Positions 12,250 to 25,319 of a stretch of 64,000 nucleotides of DNA are shown piece by piece. Numbering within the stretch: the stretch's first letter is position 1; each line of letters starts with the position of its first letter. Source of the DNA: Euryodendron excelsum. Taxonomy: Eukaryota; Streptophyta; Magnoliopsida; Ericales; Pentaphylacaceae. The notes beneath the pieces are model-generated. The model was not told the DNA's origin. It did not search any database and saw only the letters and a program-made list of their open reading frames with translations. The stretch lies in assembly GCA_033060915.1 (NCBI GenBank), contig CM065397.1, forward strand, positions 12,139,001 through 12,203,000. The letters are read 5' to 3'. The position numbers were made by a program, and so were the translations under genes.

Positions 12250-13027
12250 TGTTGACACAAATTTCAAACCCAGAAAGTTTTGGGTCTGGATTTTAAATTT
12301 GCATTCACAAAATTCACCGCGTAGTGTTCGCAGTGTTGATTGTTTATTTTTGTGAACTCCTATTTCCAATCAAGACCTCCGATTAATAAAGAATAATAAA
12401 ATTAAGAGAAAGAAATTGGTGAAGGAGATCTTTATTGCATTTGGTAGGTTTCGAAACCTTATTTACAAAATACATTGGGTTAACCCCCTTTACAAATAAC
12501 ATGAGGGTTGGAACTCTTGACCTATAGATCGCCATTTGTGAAATTCTTCAAATACTTGATTGTCGAATCCTTTGTGTTCAACTGCCCTTCAATCTTTGTA
12601 AGCCTTGAAGTATTTATGATTCTCCAAGACTCCTTTCTTCCCTTTTGATATCTCTCTTTGTTCAATTTTCTAAGTTTCAAAGTTGGAGAAACGTCCAAAG
12701 TCTGAAAGTTTCCCAAAAAGTCCCCTCTTCCAAATGATGACTCTCTTATTTATAGAGAGTCATTCGGATAAGGTTGTTTATCTTTTCTTTGAATTTGAAT
12801 TTAGGATGTTTATCGGTATCCTCAATTTAAACAAAAGATATCCACCATCAAAATTTGAATATATTGTCATCCTTGTTTGAATTTTGAATTCAAGTTGTCG
12901 ATGTTATGATGTCACAAGCTTCACATGAGTTTTGTACGTGTTACATTCTATTTGATCTTTGACCTCTGAAAGCTCCACATGACACACCATCCATAACTCT
13001 TCTTTGGTTGAAATTTGTGTGCCAACA
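12250..13027 (-). mobile_element. 3' LTR of the gypsy element
   Basis: On the plus strand it begins TGTTGACACAAATTT and ends AAATTTGTGTGCCAACA, so it has TG...CA ends with a short inverted repeat. It aligns along its whole length with 54154-54932. In element orientation it runs from 13027 down to 12250. A TATA-like run is visible on the minus strand near 12750 (the plus strand reads cttatttatagagag). Confidence 0.93.
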
Positions 13028-13075
13028 AATGCCCCCTTGTGATTCGTATAAATAAACTTTGTTGGTACGAATCAC
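13028..13075 (-). promoter_or_regulatory. Polypurine tract and adjacent perfect hairpin
   Basis: Directly inside the 3' LTR the minus strand reads AAGGGGGCATT, a good polypurine tract for plus-strand priming in element orientation. Immediately next to it lie perfect 10-base arms, GTGATTCGTA at 13039-13048 and TACGAATCAC at 13066-13075, with a 17-base loop. Confidence 0.65.
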
Positions 13076-14202
13076 GATGACTTGGCGCTTTTCTTAAACT
13101 ATCCATGTATTCTTTCTTGATGTGAGAGTCTGATCCTCTCTTTTTGTTTGCAGTATTTATTTTTTGAATGACCAACATTTTTTAGAAGAGAAGGCTCTAT
13201 CTATGCCCTTTTCTCTTTGATTGTAGGAGTTGGGCTATTTTTTTCTCCACATTTTGTGTGGAAGATGATGTAGAATTATATATATATAATTTTATTTATT
13301 TATTACTTTATGTACAAGTAATATTTTAGATTACCCATAATTTGTTTGGGCTACTTCATTTACGTATTTAGATTTTATTGGGCCAACTTTGCAGGACCAA
13401 AATTTGTGGTTTACTTTGTGGCTTCCAATATTTACTATTAGTCCAAGATTTAGTTATTTTTTAATGTCCTGTGATTTAATTGGGTTTTATTATTTTTTAT
13501 TTGGAAGGATTGTTAGTGGGCTCGAATTTAGAACCCATTTGATAAAATTTTAGAAATTTGAATTTTACAGTAATATTTTATTTCAAAATTTTTTTATTAT
13601 TATCTTTATCAGATTATTTTCCTTGTGTAGAAGACTCTTTAACTTTAAGATGTCTACTAGAATGAGAGTATAAATAATTTTATGTTGTTTGGTTTCCTAA
13701 AAGGATAAGTGAAAACCAAAAAAGGATAAGTTTCGGATCTTTTCTAACAAGCAGCTTTCTACTTATGTATTTCACTTTCATCCGTGGATTGCTTTTTCTC
13801 TAAGAGAAACCAAGTGTCTGGGCATTCTTCTTTTAAGGTATCTGCTGACCTCTTCTTTTCTTTAATCTATTTGAAACAAGGTTTTTATTTTATTTTATTT
13901 TTTGATTCTTTCAGTTTTGCCATGGTGGATCTCCAACCCTTGGACTATGTGTTTGTATTGTCCATCATGTAAAGTAGTGAATACAATTTCTAATTCTTTT
14001 GTCTTATGCACATAGTACAACCTTCTTTATATGTATATATATATTTACTTTATGATACAACCTGTTTGTGGTACAATCTGCTTTATGATCTTGTTTTGTT
14101 TGTTCGTGGGACGAAAGAGTGGGTTTTGTATCATTGAATTTTGCCATTGTGAGTCTTTTAGGGAGAGAGAGAAAGAGAGATGTGGACTAATATATATATA
14201 TA
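13076..14202. other. 3' non-coding region of the gypsy element (first part)
   Basis: AT-rich sequence between the polypurine tract and the MULE at 14212, with no protein I recognise. Short T-rich and TA-rich runs occur (13270-13300, 14030-14045, 14190-14210). The TA run supplied the target for the MULE. Confidence 0.5.
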
Positions 14203-15214
14203 TATATTTTAGGGTAAATTACATTGACCATTCTTGAGGTTTTATGAAATGTAAAATAATACTCCTTACATACTGATAATTATACTGACTTGCCTTCCTT
14301 TTAAATTAGTGTAACAAATTCGTCCTTCCTTTAAAAAAACAATTAATTAAGAAATGGATGAAAATATACTGAATTACAAAATATTTAAAAATTTATCAAA
14401 TCTCCATTTTACCCTCCATAAAAAAAAATAGTTCACCTTTTTGTTTTCTTTTCGTTTTTTACTCTATTTTCTCTATTTTCTCTCTCCTCTCCCACCGCTC
14501 TCGCACTTTGACCATCAACCCTACCACCATCACCACACCTTCCCGTCAACCCACTAGGAACCCTTCACCCTTGCCACTAACACAAAATCACCAGCCATCT
14601 CCCTCCACACACATGTATGTATAGATATATACTTGTATACAAATATATACACCTAAACATACACATTACTTTGTGAAATCAGATCCAAAATCATCCTAAT
14701 TTCTCAAAATCTAATCAACATTCCATAAATTCATCCAACCATCCTCCAAGAAATCGAATTCCTCCGACCACCCACATAACAAAATCTCATAAAAAAACAC
14801 AATAAATTAACAAATAGATTGCCCAATGAAATTATGAGACTTCAAGCTCGCAACCCCCACACAACGACCGATCACAACCCACACCACCAAAGGGTATTTT
14901 GGTTGGCGATGGTGGTGGACGAGGTTTTAGTTTGGCAGTGGCGGTGATTAGGTCCACAGAGTATGTTTGGGGCTTTGGAGTTTTTGGCCATGGAGATTGG
15001 TGGTGTTGGCTGGTGATTGTGGTTGTTATTTGGGCCACCATGGTTATTTTAGTTTGATAGTAGCGACAGTGAGTGGATCACTGGAAATAATGGAGGCAGT
15101 GGTGGGCGCTCACTATAGTGGCTACTGTTGCTTTTTCTGACTGTAGAGAGAGAGAGAGAGAAAGAGAGAGAGATTTCGTAGTGCTAGGGACGTGGGGATT
15201 TGTGTGGCCATGGG

Positions 15215-15345
15215 TTTGGGAGAAGCTGATCTGTGGTGTCATAAGAGGAGATTATGGTGGTGGGAAAGGTTATGGCCATTGTGGAGAGTCTCTTGTTGGA
15301 TGAGAACGGTGACCTTAAGGTGTTCGATCAGCCTTATTATTGGGT
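15215..15345 (+). pseudogene. Possible captured kinase fragment (CIPK-like) in MULE 2
   Basis: The plus strand reads LLLDENGDLKV at about 15291-15323. This matches the segment of CBL-interacting protein kinases just before the DFG magnesium-binding loop. Upstream bases (tgtcataagagg, near 15236) could correspond to the CHSRG part of the same family in another frame, with frameshifts between, and the DFG region itself appears deleted. The neighbouring long reading frames on both strands look like composition artefacts. The match is short. The capture is an inference, not proven. Confidence 0.35.
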
Positions 15346-16479
15346 TGTTCTGTGGATGTCGGCGACGCCATCTAGTCCGATGCCGAGGCATGGATCTTTG
15401 ATCCCCAATGATGCGCTCACCCTTCACCACCTGATCACCTTAGCAATTTCTCTCAACAAGGAAACCCCTTATCATCAACCCCAATCAACCACATCTCTGT
15501 CTTTCTCTGTCTTATCATGGCCAAAACTCCAAACCTAACAGCACCATTAGATAACCCACCCACCCAATAACACTATCTCTTGATTTGTGTATTATTTGTA
15601 TAATTTGTTGTGGTTTGGTCTTTGTATTATGTAATTTGGGTTTGAAATTTGTGTGGCAATACAGAGAAAGGTGGGGTTTGGAGGTGGGGGTGATGGGGCC
15701 AAGATGGAGCAGAGAAGGTGATGGTTCGATTTTGGGAGTGTGGCTGGATATGGTGGTTCGGAAGAGGACTGGGATAATTGTGGCTATAGAGGGAGGAGGG
15801 GTAAGTCGAATGAGTATGTTGGCAAAGAGATTGAGGAAGGGGAAGGGGGGAAGGAGATGGTAATGGTGGGGCATGGTGGCAAAGAGAGGAGAGGTAGTGA
15901 AGGCCATGAGGAGGGAGAGAGAAAAGATAGGGGAGAAGGGTATTTTGAGTTGTGGCATTTAGAAGAAAATTAAATGTGTTAGTAAGGGCAAAAAAGTAAC
16001 TTTATTCTTTCTGTTAGTCTCATTAGCCGGCTGTTAATGGTAAGGGGGAATCTGTTATAATGTTTTAAAAGGAAGGGAGGACAGTGTAATTGTCAGTATT
16101 GTCACATCCCCATCCAATTAGACATTAATTATGTCGTATTAGGTGGGGCGTGATTGTACAAGTCACTGTACCTGTGAACGACCCCTTGATCCATACCCAA
16201 CAAATAGAATGCAACGAAAGAAACACCAACCAACCATGCATAAATATAAAGTGCATCAGAGTAAACCATCCCATAACTTTACATGAATTATTGTAAGCAC
16301 CCTATTTTTGACCGCTCAGCAATCTACACTCTGTTCAGACTTGTACTCAAGTCAATATGGACGTATTCCAATCGAAACCAACTCTCTAAGTTCAAATCCT
16401 GTCTGTCCATTGCTTCGCGGGGCCGCTAGGCCCAAATAGAAGCAAAATGACCAAAATGCCCTTAGGGGCATTGTTCTTT

Positions 16480-17097
16480 CCAATTCCAACTCCAATCCCT
16501 CTCTCGAGACAGTTTATTCCTTGAGACGGTTCCAAATCAGGCACGTCTTTTTGAAGACGATAAGACCCCTTTCCAATCCCTCTCTCAAGATAGTTTATTC
16601 CTCGAGATGGTTCTAAATCAGGCACGTCTTTTCGAATACGCTAAGTCCCCTTTCCAACCCCTCTCTCGAGACAGTTTATTCCTCGAGACGGTTCCAAATC
16701 AGGCACGTCTTTTCGAAGACGGTAAGTCCCCTTTCGAATCCCTCTCTCGAGACAGTTTATTCCTCGAAACGGTCCCAAAATCAAGCACGTCTTTTCGAAG
16801 ACGGTAAGTCCCCTTTCCAATCCCTCTCGAGAGACAGTTTATTCCTCGAGACGGTTCCAATTCAGGCACGTCTTTTCGAAGACGATAAGACCCCTTTCTA
16901 ATCCCTCTTTCGAGACGGTTTATTCCTCAAGACGGTCCTAAATTAGGCACGTCTTTTCGAAGACGGTAAGTCCCCTTTCTAACCCCTCTCTCGAGACAGT
17001 TTATTCCTCGAGACGGTCCTAAATCAGGCACGTCTTTTTGGAGACGATAAGTCCCCTTTCCAATTCCTCTCTCGAGACAGTTTTTTCCTCGAGACGG
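16480..17097 (+). repeat. 81-bp tandem repeat in the U3 of LTR D
   Basis: About seven to eight imperfect copies, each with CTCGAGAC, TTTATTCCTCGAGACGG and CGTCTTTTCGAAGACG. The last is a self-complementary motif with 6-base arms. Copies start near 16561, 16642, 16724, 16805, 16886, 16968 and 17047. Confidence 0.85.
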
Positions 17098-18060
17098 TTT
17101 GAGTAGCGAAAATACTCACAAATATCACAATCGTCCGAGTAGCGAAAATACTCGTAAACAGGTCGATTTAGGGAATTGCCAACAAACCCCTGTGTCACGA
17201 CGACCGCCATCAGAGTGGCGGAAACACTCAAAACCCAGGTCAACACCAGTGCCTCTAGCCCACTTTGGTGAAAAATGACCAAACTGCCCCTTGAGCCTTT
17301 TCCGAGACTTTCCGGTCAATATGACCATTCTGCCCCTAGGCATCCAAACGCCCCGGGAACCACACCGGCTCTGGGTAACAAACCGGTAACCTTCTGAGAA
17401 TATTTCTTATAGTATTCCCGACCTTCCTCTACCTTCCCGGATCATTCCGAGTCAGTTCTGGCAAACCCGGTACAAATTGACCGTTTTGCCCCTGGTGGGC
17501 CGGTCTCCTTTTCCGACCACACCGGCTCTGGGTATCAAACTGGTAACTTCTTGAGAATGCTTTTTATAGTGTTCTCAACCTCCCTTTATCTTTCCAGATC
17601 ATTCCGAGTTAGTTCCGGCCAACCCGGTGAAAAATGACTATTTTGCCCCTAGTGGGTCGGTCACCTTTTTCGACCATACCGGCTCTGGGTATCAAACCGG
17701 CAACCCTTGGAAACATTCTGAATAATGTTCCCAAGTCTCAAGTCTTCTTCCGGGACAGTCCGAGTTCGTCCCGACAGCTCCCTGATCTGATTGATCGTTT
17801 TGCCCCTAAAGGCCTGGTCAACCCTTCCGACACGTTTTACCCTCACTTTTCAAGTCAAATACCTACGAGACACTATTTTAAGTGTTCCTGCTCTTTTCTG
17901 GCCTTCTGGGTCATTCCCAGTCTTCCAAACTCCTTCCTGGACTTTCCGGAGTCATTCCTAGTGAAGCCAAGTTAAAAATTGCATGGTAGTCAGTAGTATA
18001 GGTGCCCAAATGTAATCAAAGATACGTTGCTTGCCGACCTTAAACATTTCCTAATTGGCT

Positions 18061-18170
18061 GGCGCCACTAGTAGTGGCGCCAAGCCAAACAATGGCCTGG
18101 AGTGGCGCTAGTGTAAAGTTTGGCCTAGCGCCACTGCAACATGCGCCAGTGTTGTCCAACCTCTATAAAT
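18061..18170 (+). promoter_or_regulatory. LTR D core promoter: two palindromes and a TATA box
   Basis: The first palindrome has arms GGCGCCACTA (18061-18070) and TAGTGGCGCC (18072-18081). The second has arms AGTGGCGCTA (18101-18110) and TAGCGCCACT (18126-18135). The TATA box CTATAAATA lies at 18163, roughly 1.9 kb from the LTR start. Transcription would start about 30 bases downstream. Confidence 0.65.
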
Positions 18171-21100
18171 ACAGAGCCTCTTCCAACTTGAAAGGGGTCC
18201 GCAAACTCAGTCTAAAAATTATATATTTCGATATACAGAGCTCGAACACTCCCTAAACCCTAGCTTTCTTAGGTTTTCCAAACCTTAGCCACCATACACT
18301 AAACCCTAGCCTTCTATACACTCATACACACCCCCATACACTCATACACTAGCCTTCAACCCTCCTTTGAAAACTTGAAGAGCTGCAATCTAAAGTTTGA
18401 AGACAACTCTTGAAGATTGAAGACAAAGATCAAGACGAAGACCGAAGACCGAAGACAAGCAAGGCGCGCAAAATAAACAAGATACAAGGTAGGCTTTTTA
18501 TTTAAATTTCCGCACTCCCCCCTTTCTCTTCTCTCTCCTAACCCACTTGGGTTTTCTCTATTTTAATCCCTCATCTCTTTCCCCCCCTTTCTTTGCATGC
18601 TTGAAACACGGGGACTCCCGGTCCATGTGTAGGATTAGACTATCGGAGGGTCACCGTGTCGGGGGCTTTCCTTTAGGCTAACCGGAGACCACGTGGGTCC
18701 GACCTCCTTGATTATGTGGTGAAGCCTTAACCTTGTATGTTCATGACTCCAAAATTGCATTGTGCATATCATGATCTTGCATCTTCCAAAAACCGTTTTC
18801 AAAGTTGTTTTCAAAATCGTTTTCAAACTTGTTTTCAAAATTGCATCGAAATCTCCTTTTCAAAAACATGTTTTCAAAATCACAATCCTAGGGTGATTCT
18901 AGCCTTTCCATGGCTAGAGTTGTTTTAGGAAAGTGTTACATTTAAAGTGACTAACATGGTCCATATTTTCAACCATTGTTGTTTTCAAAAACCACTTTCT
19001 TAAAGTGGTTCTAGCCCTTTTATAGTTAGAATCACTTTAGGAAAGTAAGACGTTTTTATACTTTCCAAAAAACTCTCTTTTTAAATCTCTTCCTAAAAAT
19101 CACTTTTTCAACATACTCTTCTAAAACTCTTCTTTCCAAAGTTGTTTTCAAAAACTCCCTTCAAAAATCTATTTTTCAAAACTTCTTTTTCCAACTCCTT
19201 TTCAAAATGCTCTCTTCAAAGTCCACTTTCCAAAAACGTTCCCTAGGGCTTTTTCCTAAAAAAAAATTTTCTCCAAAAATCTTTCCAAAAACTCTCTTTC
19301 CAAAAATCTTCCTTCTAGAAACTCCCCTTCTAGGATTTTCTTTCCAAAATCTTCGTTTCCAAGAACGCACTTTCCAAAATCCTTTTCCTTAGAGCCCAAG
19401 TCAAGTCCTAGAACCCATGATTAGGAAACCCTAATTTTCTTTCCAAAAACGTGGTTTTCAAATTTGCCTTAAAATCTAGGTTTCCAAAATCTCTTGTTTT
19501 CACATCCAAACTATACATATTTTCAAAACCTATTTTCTATGTTAAAACTATAGTCTTCCAAATCTAGGGTTTTTAGAAACTTCCTTTTCCAAATCCTTGT
19601 CAAATCAAATCTTCCCTTTAGGAAATCAAATCCAATCTTCCCGTTTAGGAAACTAGATCCAATCCTCCGTTTTTGGAAACAAAATCAAACCTTCTCTTTT
19701 AGAAATAAAATCCAATCCTTCCTAATCCAACTCTTTCTTAACTCAACTCCTTCCTAACCTTCTACGTTCCTAAACCATAAATTTCTTAAAACTTCAAAAT
19801 CTTTACTTAAACATTAAGCTTTCAAATATTTCCTAATTCAACCCTTTTCTAATTCTACCCCTTTCCAAATCTTAACTTTTCAAATCTAAGTTTTCAAATC
19901 TTCCTAAATTCAAACCTTTTCTAAAACTAAAGCTTTAAAACTTTCAAAATCTTAAACTTTCTAAATTTCAAATATTTCTAAATTCTAAACTTTCTAAATT
20001 CTAAATTTTTCCAAATTTCAAATCTTTCCAAATTCAAAGTTTTTTCTAAATTCAAAATTTTCTTAAGTTAAATCTTTCTAAACTTCCAAACTTTCTAAAT
20101 TCTAAACTTTCCAAAACTTCAACATCTTTCCAAATCTAAAACTTTTCTAAACTCAAAACTTTCTTAATTCAAGACTTTCTTAAGTTGAAACTTTCTTAAT
20201 TCAAACATTTCCTAAATTGAAAACTTTTCTTTTTCAAACATTTCCTAAAAGGAAACTTTTTTACTTTCAAAACTTCCCTATTTCAAAACTTTCTAAATTC
20301 AAAACTTTCCAATTTTCAAAACTTCCCTAAGTCGAAACTTTCCTAATTCGAAAACTTTCCAAAAATGAAACTTTCCAAATTTGAAACTTTCCTAAATTGG
20401 ACCTTTCCGAATTCAAACTTTTCCTAAATCCAATCTTTCTTAAACTCTCAAGTCTATCCTAAGTCTCATCTTTCTTAAGTCTAGGTTTCCTAAACCTTAA
20501 TCTTTCCAAAACAATTCCAATTTCCCATCTTCTATTCTAAGTTTAAAACAAATCCTCTTTCCAATTCAATCTCTTTCTTCCAAATCAATTTCTTTTCAAT
20601 CGGACTCTTGTCCGAACTATGACTGGCCTGATTTCTCCAAAAGGATACGTAGGCAACCTTTATAGGTGCGGTCACAATTTTTTTCAAATTTCAAATTCCA
20701 CCACATTTTTTAAATTTCCAATTCCATAACATTTTTCAAAATTCTATTTCTACAATTTCTTTCCAATCTCTAATCCTACAATTTTCTTCAAGTTTTTCAA
20801 TTATATGATCTATTCCTATTTTCAATCTTCAATTTCAATTTTCAAATTCAATTTCAATCTTCAAATTCAAACTTCTATCTCTTTCTTTTCAAATCTATTT
20901 CCAAATCTCTTTTCTTGCACTTGCATACCCTGCATCACGTTAGTTTCTTCTCAAACATTGTTTTCTAAAGTGGATAGGATTGGACATTAGTTAGTTGAAG
21001 ACTCTCATAGGCGAATCTAGAGTAGATTGACATGTAGGTACCGAAAGGGCGGGATAGGGTGATGGCTTAGTGCGTCTTCCCTACAAATAACCAACCTCCG

Positions 21101-23878
21101 AACTTAGGATCACTGATTTCAAAGACCAAAAGGAGTTATTTTTCAAAAAGGGCTAAATGTTTTCAAAAGGTTGCCAAACAACCTGTTTTTCTTAAAAACC
21201 CTCTCTTGAGGTGGTATCTTCAAAAATCGTTTTCCAAAAACCCTAAGTGTAGTTTTCGGATTATGCTTAGCTTTTAGGTGACCTAACTCACCTTAATCAA
21301 GTTAGGTGGCGACTCCAAATCTTTTTCAAAAGCCCTTTATTTAAACCAATTTTCAATTCAAACCTAGTCGCACTCATTCTTCTAGGAGGGTGAGTTCTAA
21401 CGAGAGAGTACAACATTTTTCCCGCTTGTGTGAGTATTTCTTGAGTGCGAAAAATCTGGGCACGACAATCATGTCAAGTATAGGTATATGACAAAATTTC
21501 AAACTCAAGCTAACACAAAGCAAAATACAAATATAACTCAAATCCCAATGACTTATACAAATATACGAAAAGACGAGGGCAAAGCAATAAGAGCTTTCTC
21601 AAGCCCTGAGACACGACATCCGGACACTGACATGAATGCTACCACAGCAAGAACCAAGACTGTAGTGAACCAAACCGTCCTCTCCAAGTTACATATCAAA
21701 ACAATCTGTGTGGGTGTGAGCTAATTGTCAATGTACTCACGATAAATAATCAAACTCATAAAGAATGATAATAAGCACCCATAATGCACACAGGTAGAAA
21801 TGATCAATAGATATATCATGGATGTCTCAATGCAATACATGTTTCATCCACATGTGCGTGCAATTTTAGATAACGTTGGCCCAATATATTGATGACGTGT
21901 TATCAAGGAATATCCACTGTAGCACTCTTAGGCTAGTCCACCATGACTAAGCTTTGGTTAACCCATCGTGGTTAACTCTTTCCAGTGTAATGTAAGGCAT
22001 ACAATATGAATGGTATGCAATGCCACCATATATATAGAATCATCAATATCTCCATAGAACTTCTCATATATATGAATACCAATTTCACCTCATATATGAA
22101 CCCATTCAACACCTTATATGCATTCACCACCACTATACATATAGAAAACAAACAATGCATTCAACATGATAAGATTATCCCAAAATCCCACAATCCCACA
22201 ATTACCACAAATATAGATAATATTACAAACAATATATTCATTCAATATGAATGAGACTATCTTAAATTCCACCTGTCACTGCACACACACTATGTCAAAG
22301 ATCACTTCTTGGTTGACGTTGAAGGATCTTGCTCTCCGTTAGCTCCTATCACCACAACCGTATTAGTTTAGGAAACTCAATGTATAATTCAGTAATAATC
22401 ATTAATATAATGTATACACTCCAAATAAGTTATCGCACTGAAATTATGCATTAAAACTATCATATGCTAATCCCAATTAAACTAGAGCTGAAAAATACCA
22501 AAATACACTAAGTCCTCTAATCTGCCAAAACTGACACAGGCTTCATAATCTGGACATAATTTCTTGAGCTTATACCCAAAAATTCTAAAACTTTAAAAAT
22601 ACAAAACAGAAATTTTAAAGAGTATCTAGACCAAATTTTATATTTTTTTAAACATGTCTAAGTATTTATTTGATATTTCCTAAAACAAGGCAGTGCTGCA
22701 GAAACTTGAATAAGGCAGTGCTGCAGAAACTTGAATTCAACAGTAGATGATCTATCTTTGATAAATTAGTAAACGACATCAAAATGACTTAAAATTTGGC
22801 ACAGATTATCTTCAACATTTTTATTAGATAGAGTAAAAATTTCATAATATTTAGGCTGTTCTAACTTGGTCGAATGCTCTGTCAAACCAAAGATTACAGA
22901 TTTGGGCAGATCTCGGCATCAGACTTTTACAGTTGCAGCTTAACTTTGAAAAATCACCATAATTCGAATATAAAACATTTTTAGCTGAAACTAAAGCCCA
23001 AATTTCCCTAAAATCTCAAAGTTCAATTGTACAAAAATTCTGCTACAAATCAGATTTTTAAAGAGGCCAAACAACCTCCGAAAGTGGATATTTCTGTAGA
23101 TTTTCGCAACAGAAACTCTTCCAACTTTGGATAGAGGTTTCTCTCTCAATTCTTAACCAAATCAAATGAATTTTGTATCTAAATCGAGTAATTTTTCGAG
23201 ATCTTTCGACATATGGTCTCCAAATTTTGATTAGACCTTGTTAAGGTCTTGGAAACAGGGTTTGAACGTCATTGCTCCTGCCTAGATTCTGGGCAGCAGC
23301 TATGGTTCTTTCACCCCCTTTTCCTCCTCCATCTTCCTCCTTCTATGACAAGGATACATATACAACATACAACATACATACATCATACAAGAAACAAATA
23401 GGGAACTCACCTTGTTAATTGTAACCAATCCTTCCCTAGGGTTTTCGCTCTCTTCTTCTTCCTCTTCCTCTTCTCTCCTCTCCTCTCTTCTTTTCCTTTC
23501 TTTCTTTTCTTCTTTTCTCTCTCTCTCTCTCTCTCTATACGTATAAGCAGCCCTCCCCCTTGACTTGCTTTTTTTTTTTTTGCACTATCTCTCTCAACTT
23601 GTTAGGTAAAAGCCTTAAGTGTCAACTTTCCCCCACCAATTCTCATTCATTAAGTGACTTACACCTAGGTGCCAACTCCTATTGGTAGGATAATTTAAGT
23701 CAACTAATTACTTAAGGTCCTTAATTAAACTTATTTTATATAAAGGCTAATTTACATACCTCTCAACCATGCAATATATGTAATTTACTCAATTAAGAGT
23801 TTCACTAGTATGTAGAAAGTATTATCTTAGATTTCGTTAAACCTCAAGGGTGGTCAGTGTAATTTATCCTATATTTTA

Positions 23879-24457
23879 TGAGTTTGTAGTATCTACCATG
23901 TGAATATGAAATAGTACATCTTTTTGTTTGGTTATATTTGTATATATCAGATTTGTATTACTTTGTCCTGTACAGATATGCATATATATCCATCTTTTTT
24001 GTTGTAACTTGTCTTTTGCACAATCTGCTTTTTGGCATATTTCAAGAGTTCTTCCTTTTTTTCATTTAGTTTTCCCCTTCTGCGCTTTTCCTCCATGCCT
24101 ATTTCTACGACAGATGGTTTCTTGCAGAAAACAAAAAAGCTTTGTTTTTTATTTTTATTTTTTTTATGCAAACTGTTTCAGTGGTTTTTTGCAAATTAAT
24201 TGTCACTGATCTGGGTTTGATTGGAATTTAGGTTTGACTGGAATTTGTGACCATAAGTTTTGGTAATGATTGTTTATTTATTTATTTATTAGAAATTTCT
24301 TAGAGAGAGAAAGAACTGGGTCAATCAAAATTTTAATTTTCTTTCTTTGTGGACCTAGGCGCAACCCCCTCTTTTTTGGAAAATTATTTATTTATTTTTT
24401 TGTGAACAATTTGTACTATATATTGATTCACTGTGCATGTATACAATATATTTTATG
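23879..24457. other. 3' non-coding region of the gypsy element (between the two MULEs)
   Basis: About 580 bases of AT-rich sequence left between the two MULE insertions. It holds T-rich runs and no protein that I recognise. Confidence 0.5.
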
Positions 24458-25319
24458 GTGTTTTGTGGCTAATTTCCCTGACAAAGGGGAAAAAATAGCT
24501 TATTTCCCAACCTGGGTGCTGATTCAACTTTCTTCAGCAACCCAGGTTGAGTGCCTTTTTGTCGCGCCCCGGTTTTTAGGTATCCAAGGTCCTTTCGGCT
24601 TGGAGACAAAAAGCACGGAACTCTGTCACTAGAACTCATCCTCCTAGAAAGACAAATGCGACTAGTTTTGAAAATTGATTTGACTAAGGGCTTTTCAGAA
24701 AAATAAGAATCGCCACCTAACTTGATTAAGGTGAGTTAGGGCATCTAAAACTAAGTGTTAATCCGAATATTAAACTTAAGGTTTTTTTCTGGAAAAGGTT
24801 TTGAAAACCCCCTCAAAAGAGGGTTTTTAAGAAAATAGGTTGCTTGGCAAATTTTGAAAATTTTTAAGCCCTTTTGAAAAATAACTCCATTTTGGTCATT
24901 TGAAAACAAAAATCTATGGTTCGGGGGTTGGTTACGTATAGGGAAGATATCCTAAAATCATCACCCTACCCCGCCCTTTCAGTACCTACATGTCTAATCA
25001 CCCTTTGTTCACTCACTAGAATAACCGGTTACCATTGTCCACTTAATATCCACTTTAGAATTGTGAAAACAGGGTTTAGTCATCACTTTTCGGATGGATG
25101 ATGCATGATGCAAGTTTTTGGAAGAAGTTTGAAAATAATGGAGGTTTTGAAAGAGTTTGGAATAGAAAGTTTGAATTGATTGGAATTTTTAAAAGAGAAA
25201 TTGGAGTTGAGATAAAAGTTATGACTGCACCATTTTAGGTTGCTTACGTGTCTCATTTGGTGAGAGTCAGGTCAATCGTAGTTTGAGCAAGAGCCCGATG
25301 AAAAATAGGCGCATTAAGG

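Larger units (their letters stand above)
16292..21467 (+). mobile_element. Solo LTR D, about 5.2 kb
   Basis: It runs from TGTAAGCACCCTATTTTTG to AAAATCTGGGCACGACA. Flanking 5-mers ATTAT (16287-16291) and ATCAT (21468-21472) differ by one base and fit an aged target duplication. There is no second LTR, primer site or coding region, so it is a solo LTR. Its termini match LTRs A and B, which lie in the opposite orientation. The layout is U3 with an 81-bp tandem array (16480-17097), palindromes and a TATA box (18061-18170), and a long pyrimidine-rich downstream half (18400-21400) built of ctttccaaaactt-like units. The same long reading-frame-free style is seen in A and B. Confidence 0.85.
16100..23808 (+). 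mobile_element. Solo LTR E (about 2.5 kb without its insertion), in the right TIR of MULE 2
   Basis: It begins TGTCACATCCCCATCC at 16100, a start style common for gypsy-type plant LTRs. It ends near 23806-23808, just before AGTAT (23809-23813), which duplicates AGTAT at 16095-16099. Joining the flanks across that duplication restores the MULE terminal repeat as seen at its left end, which proves the insertion. The last bases read TTTCACT and not a clean CA, so the exact end is uncertain by 2-3 bases. A TATA-like ctatacgtataagc lies near 23537. LTR D is nested inside it. Confidence 0.75.
14212..23869. mobile_element. MULE 2 (Mutator-like element) with nested LTR insertions
   Basis: The ends are GGGTAAATTACATTGACC at 14212 and its inverted counterpart, finishing AATTTATCC at 23869. 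A perfect 9-bp target duplication, TATATTTTA, flanks it (14203-14211 and 23870-23878). The terminal inverted repeat is about 120 bp. On the left it is 14212-14335. On the right it is split into 16010-16099 and 23814-23869 by LTR E. Subtracting that insertion, the element is about 1.9 kb and has no transposase, so it is non-autonomous. The interior contains GC-richer sequence at 14850-15960 that looks foreign to the ends, which fits a Pack-MULE. Confidence 0.88.

Noticed and set aside
15515..15958. Long minus-strand reading frame (147 codons) inside MULE 2.
   Set aside because: It is Pro/Leu/Thr-rich, overlaps equally open plus-strand frames and reflects purine-rich DNA, and no domain is recognisable.
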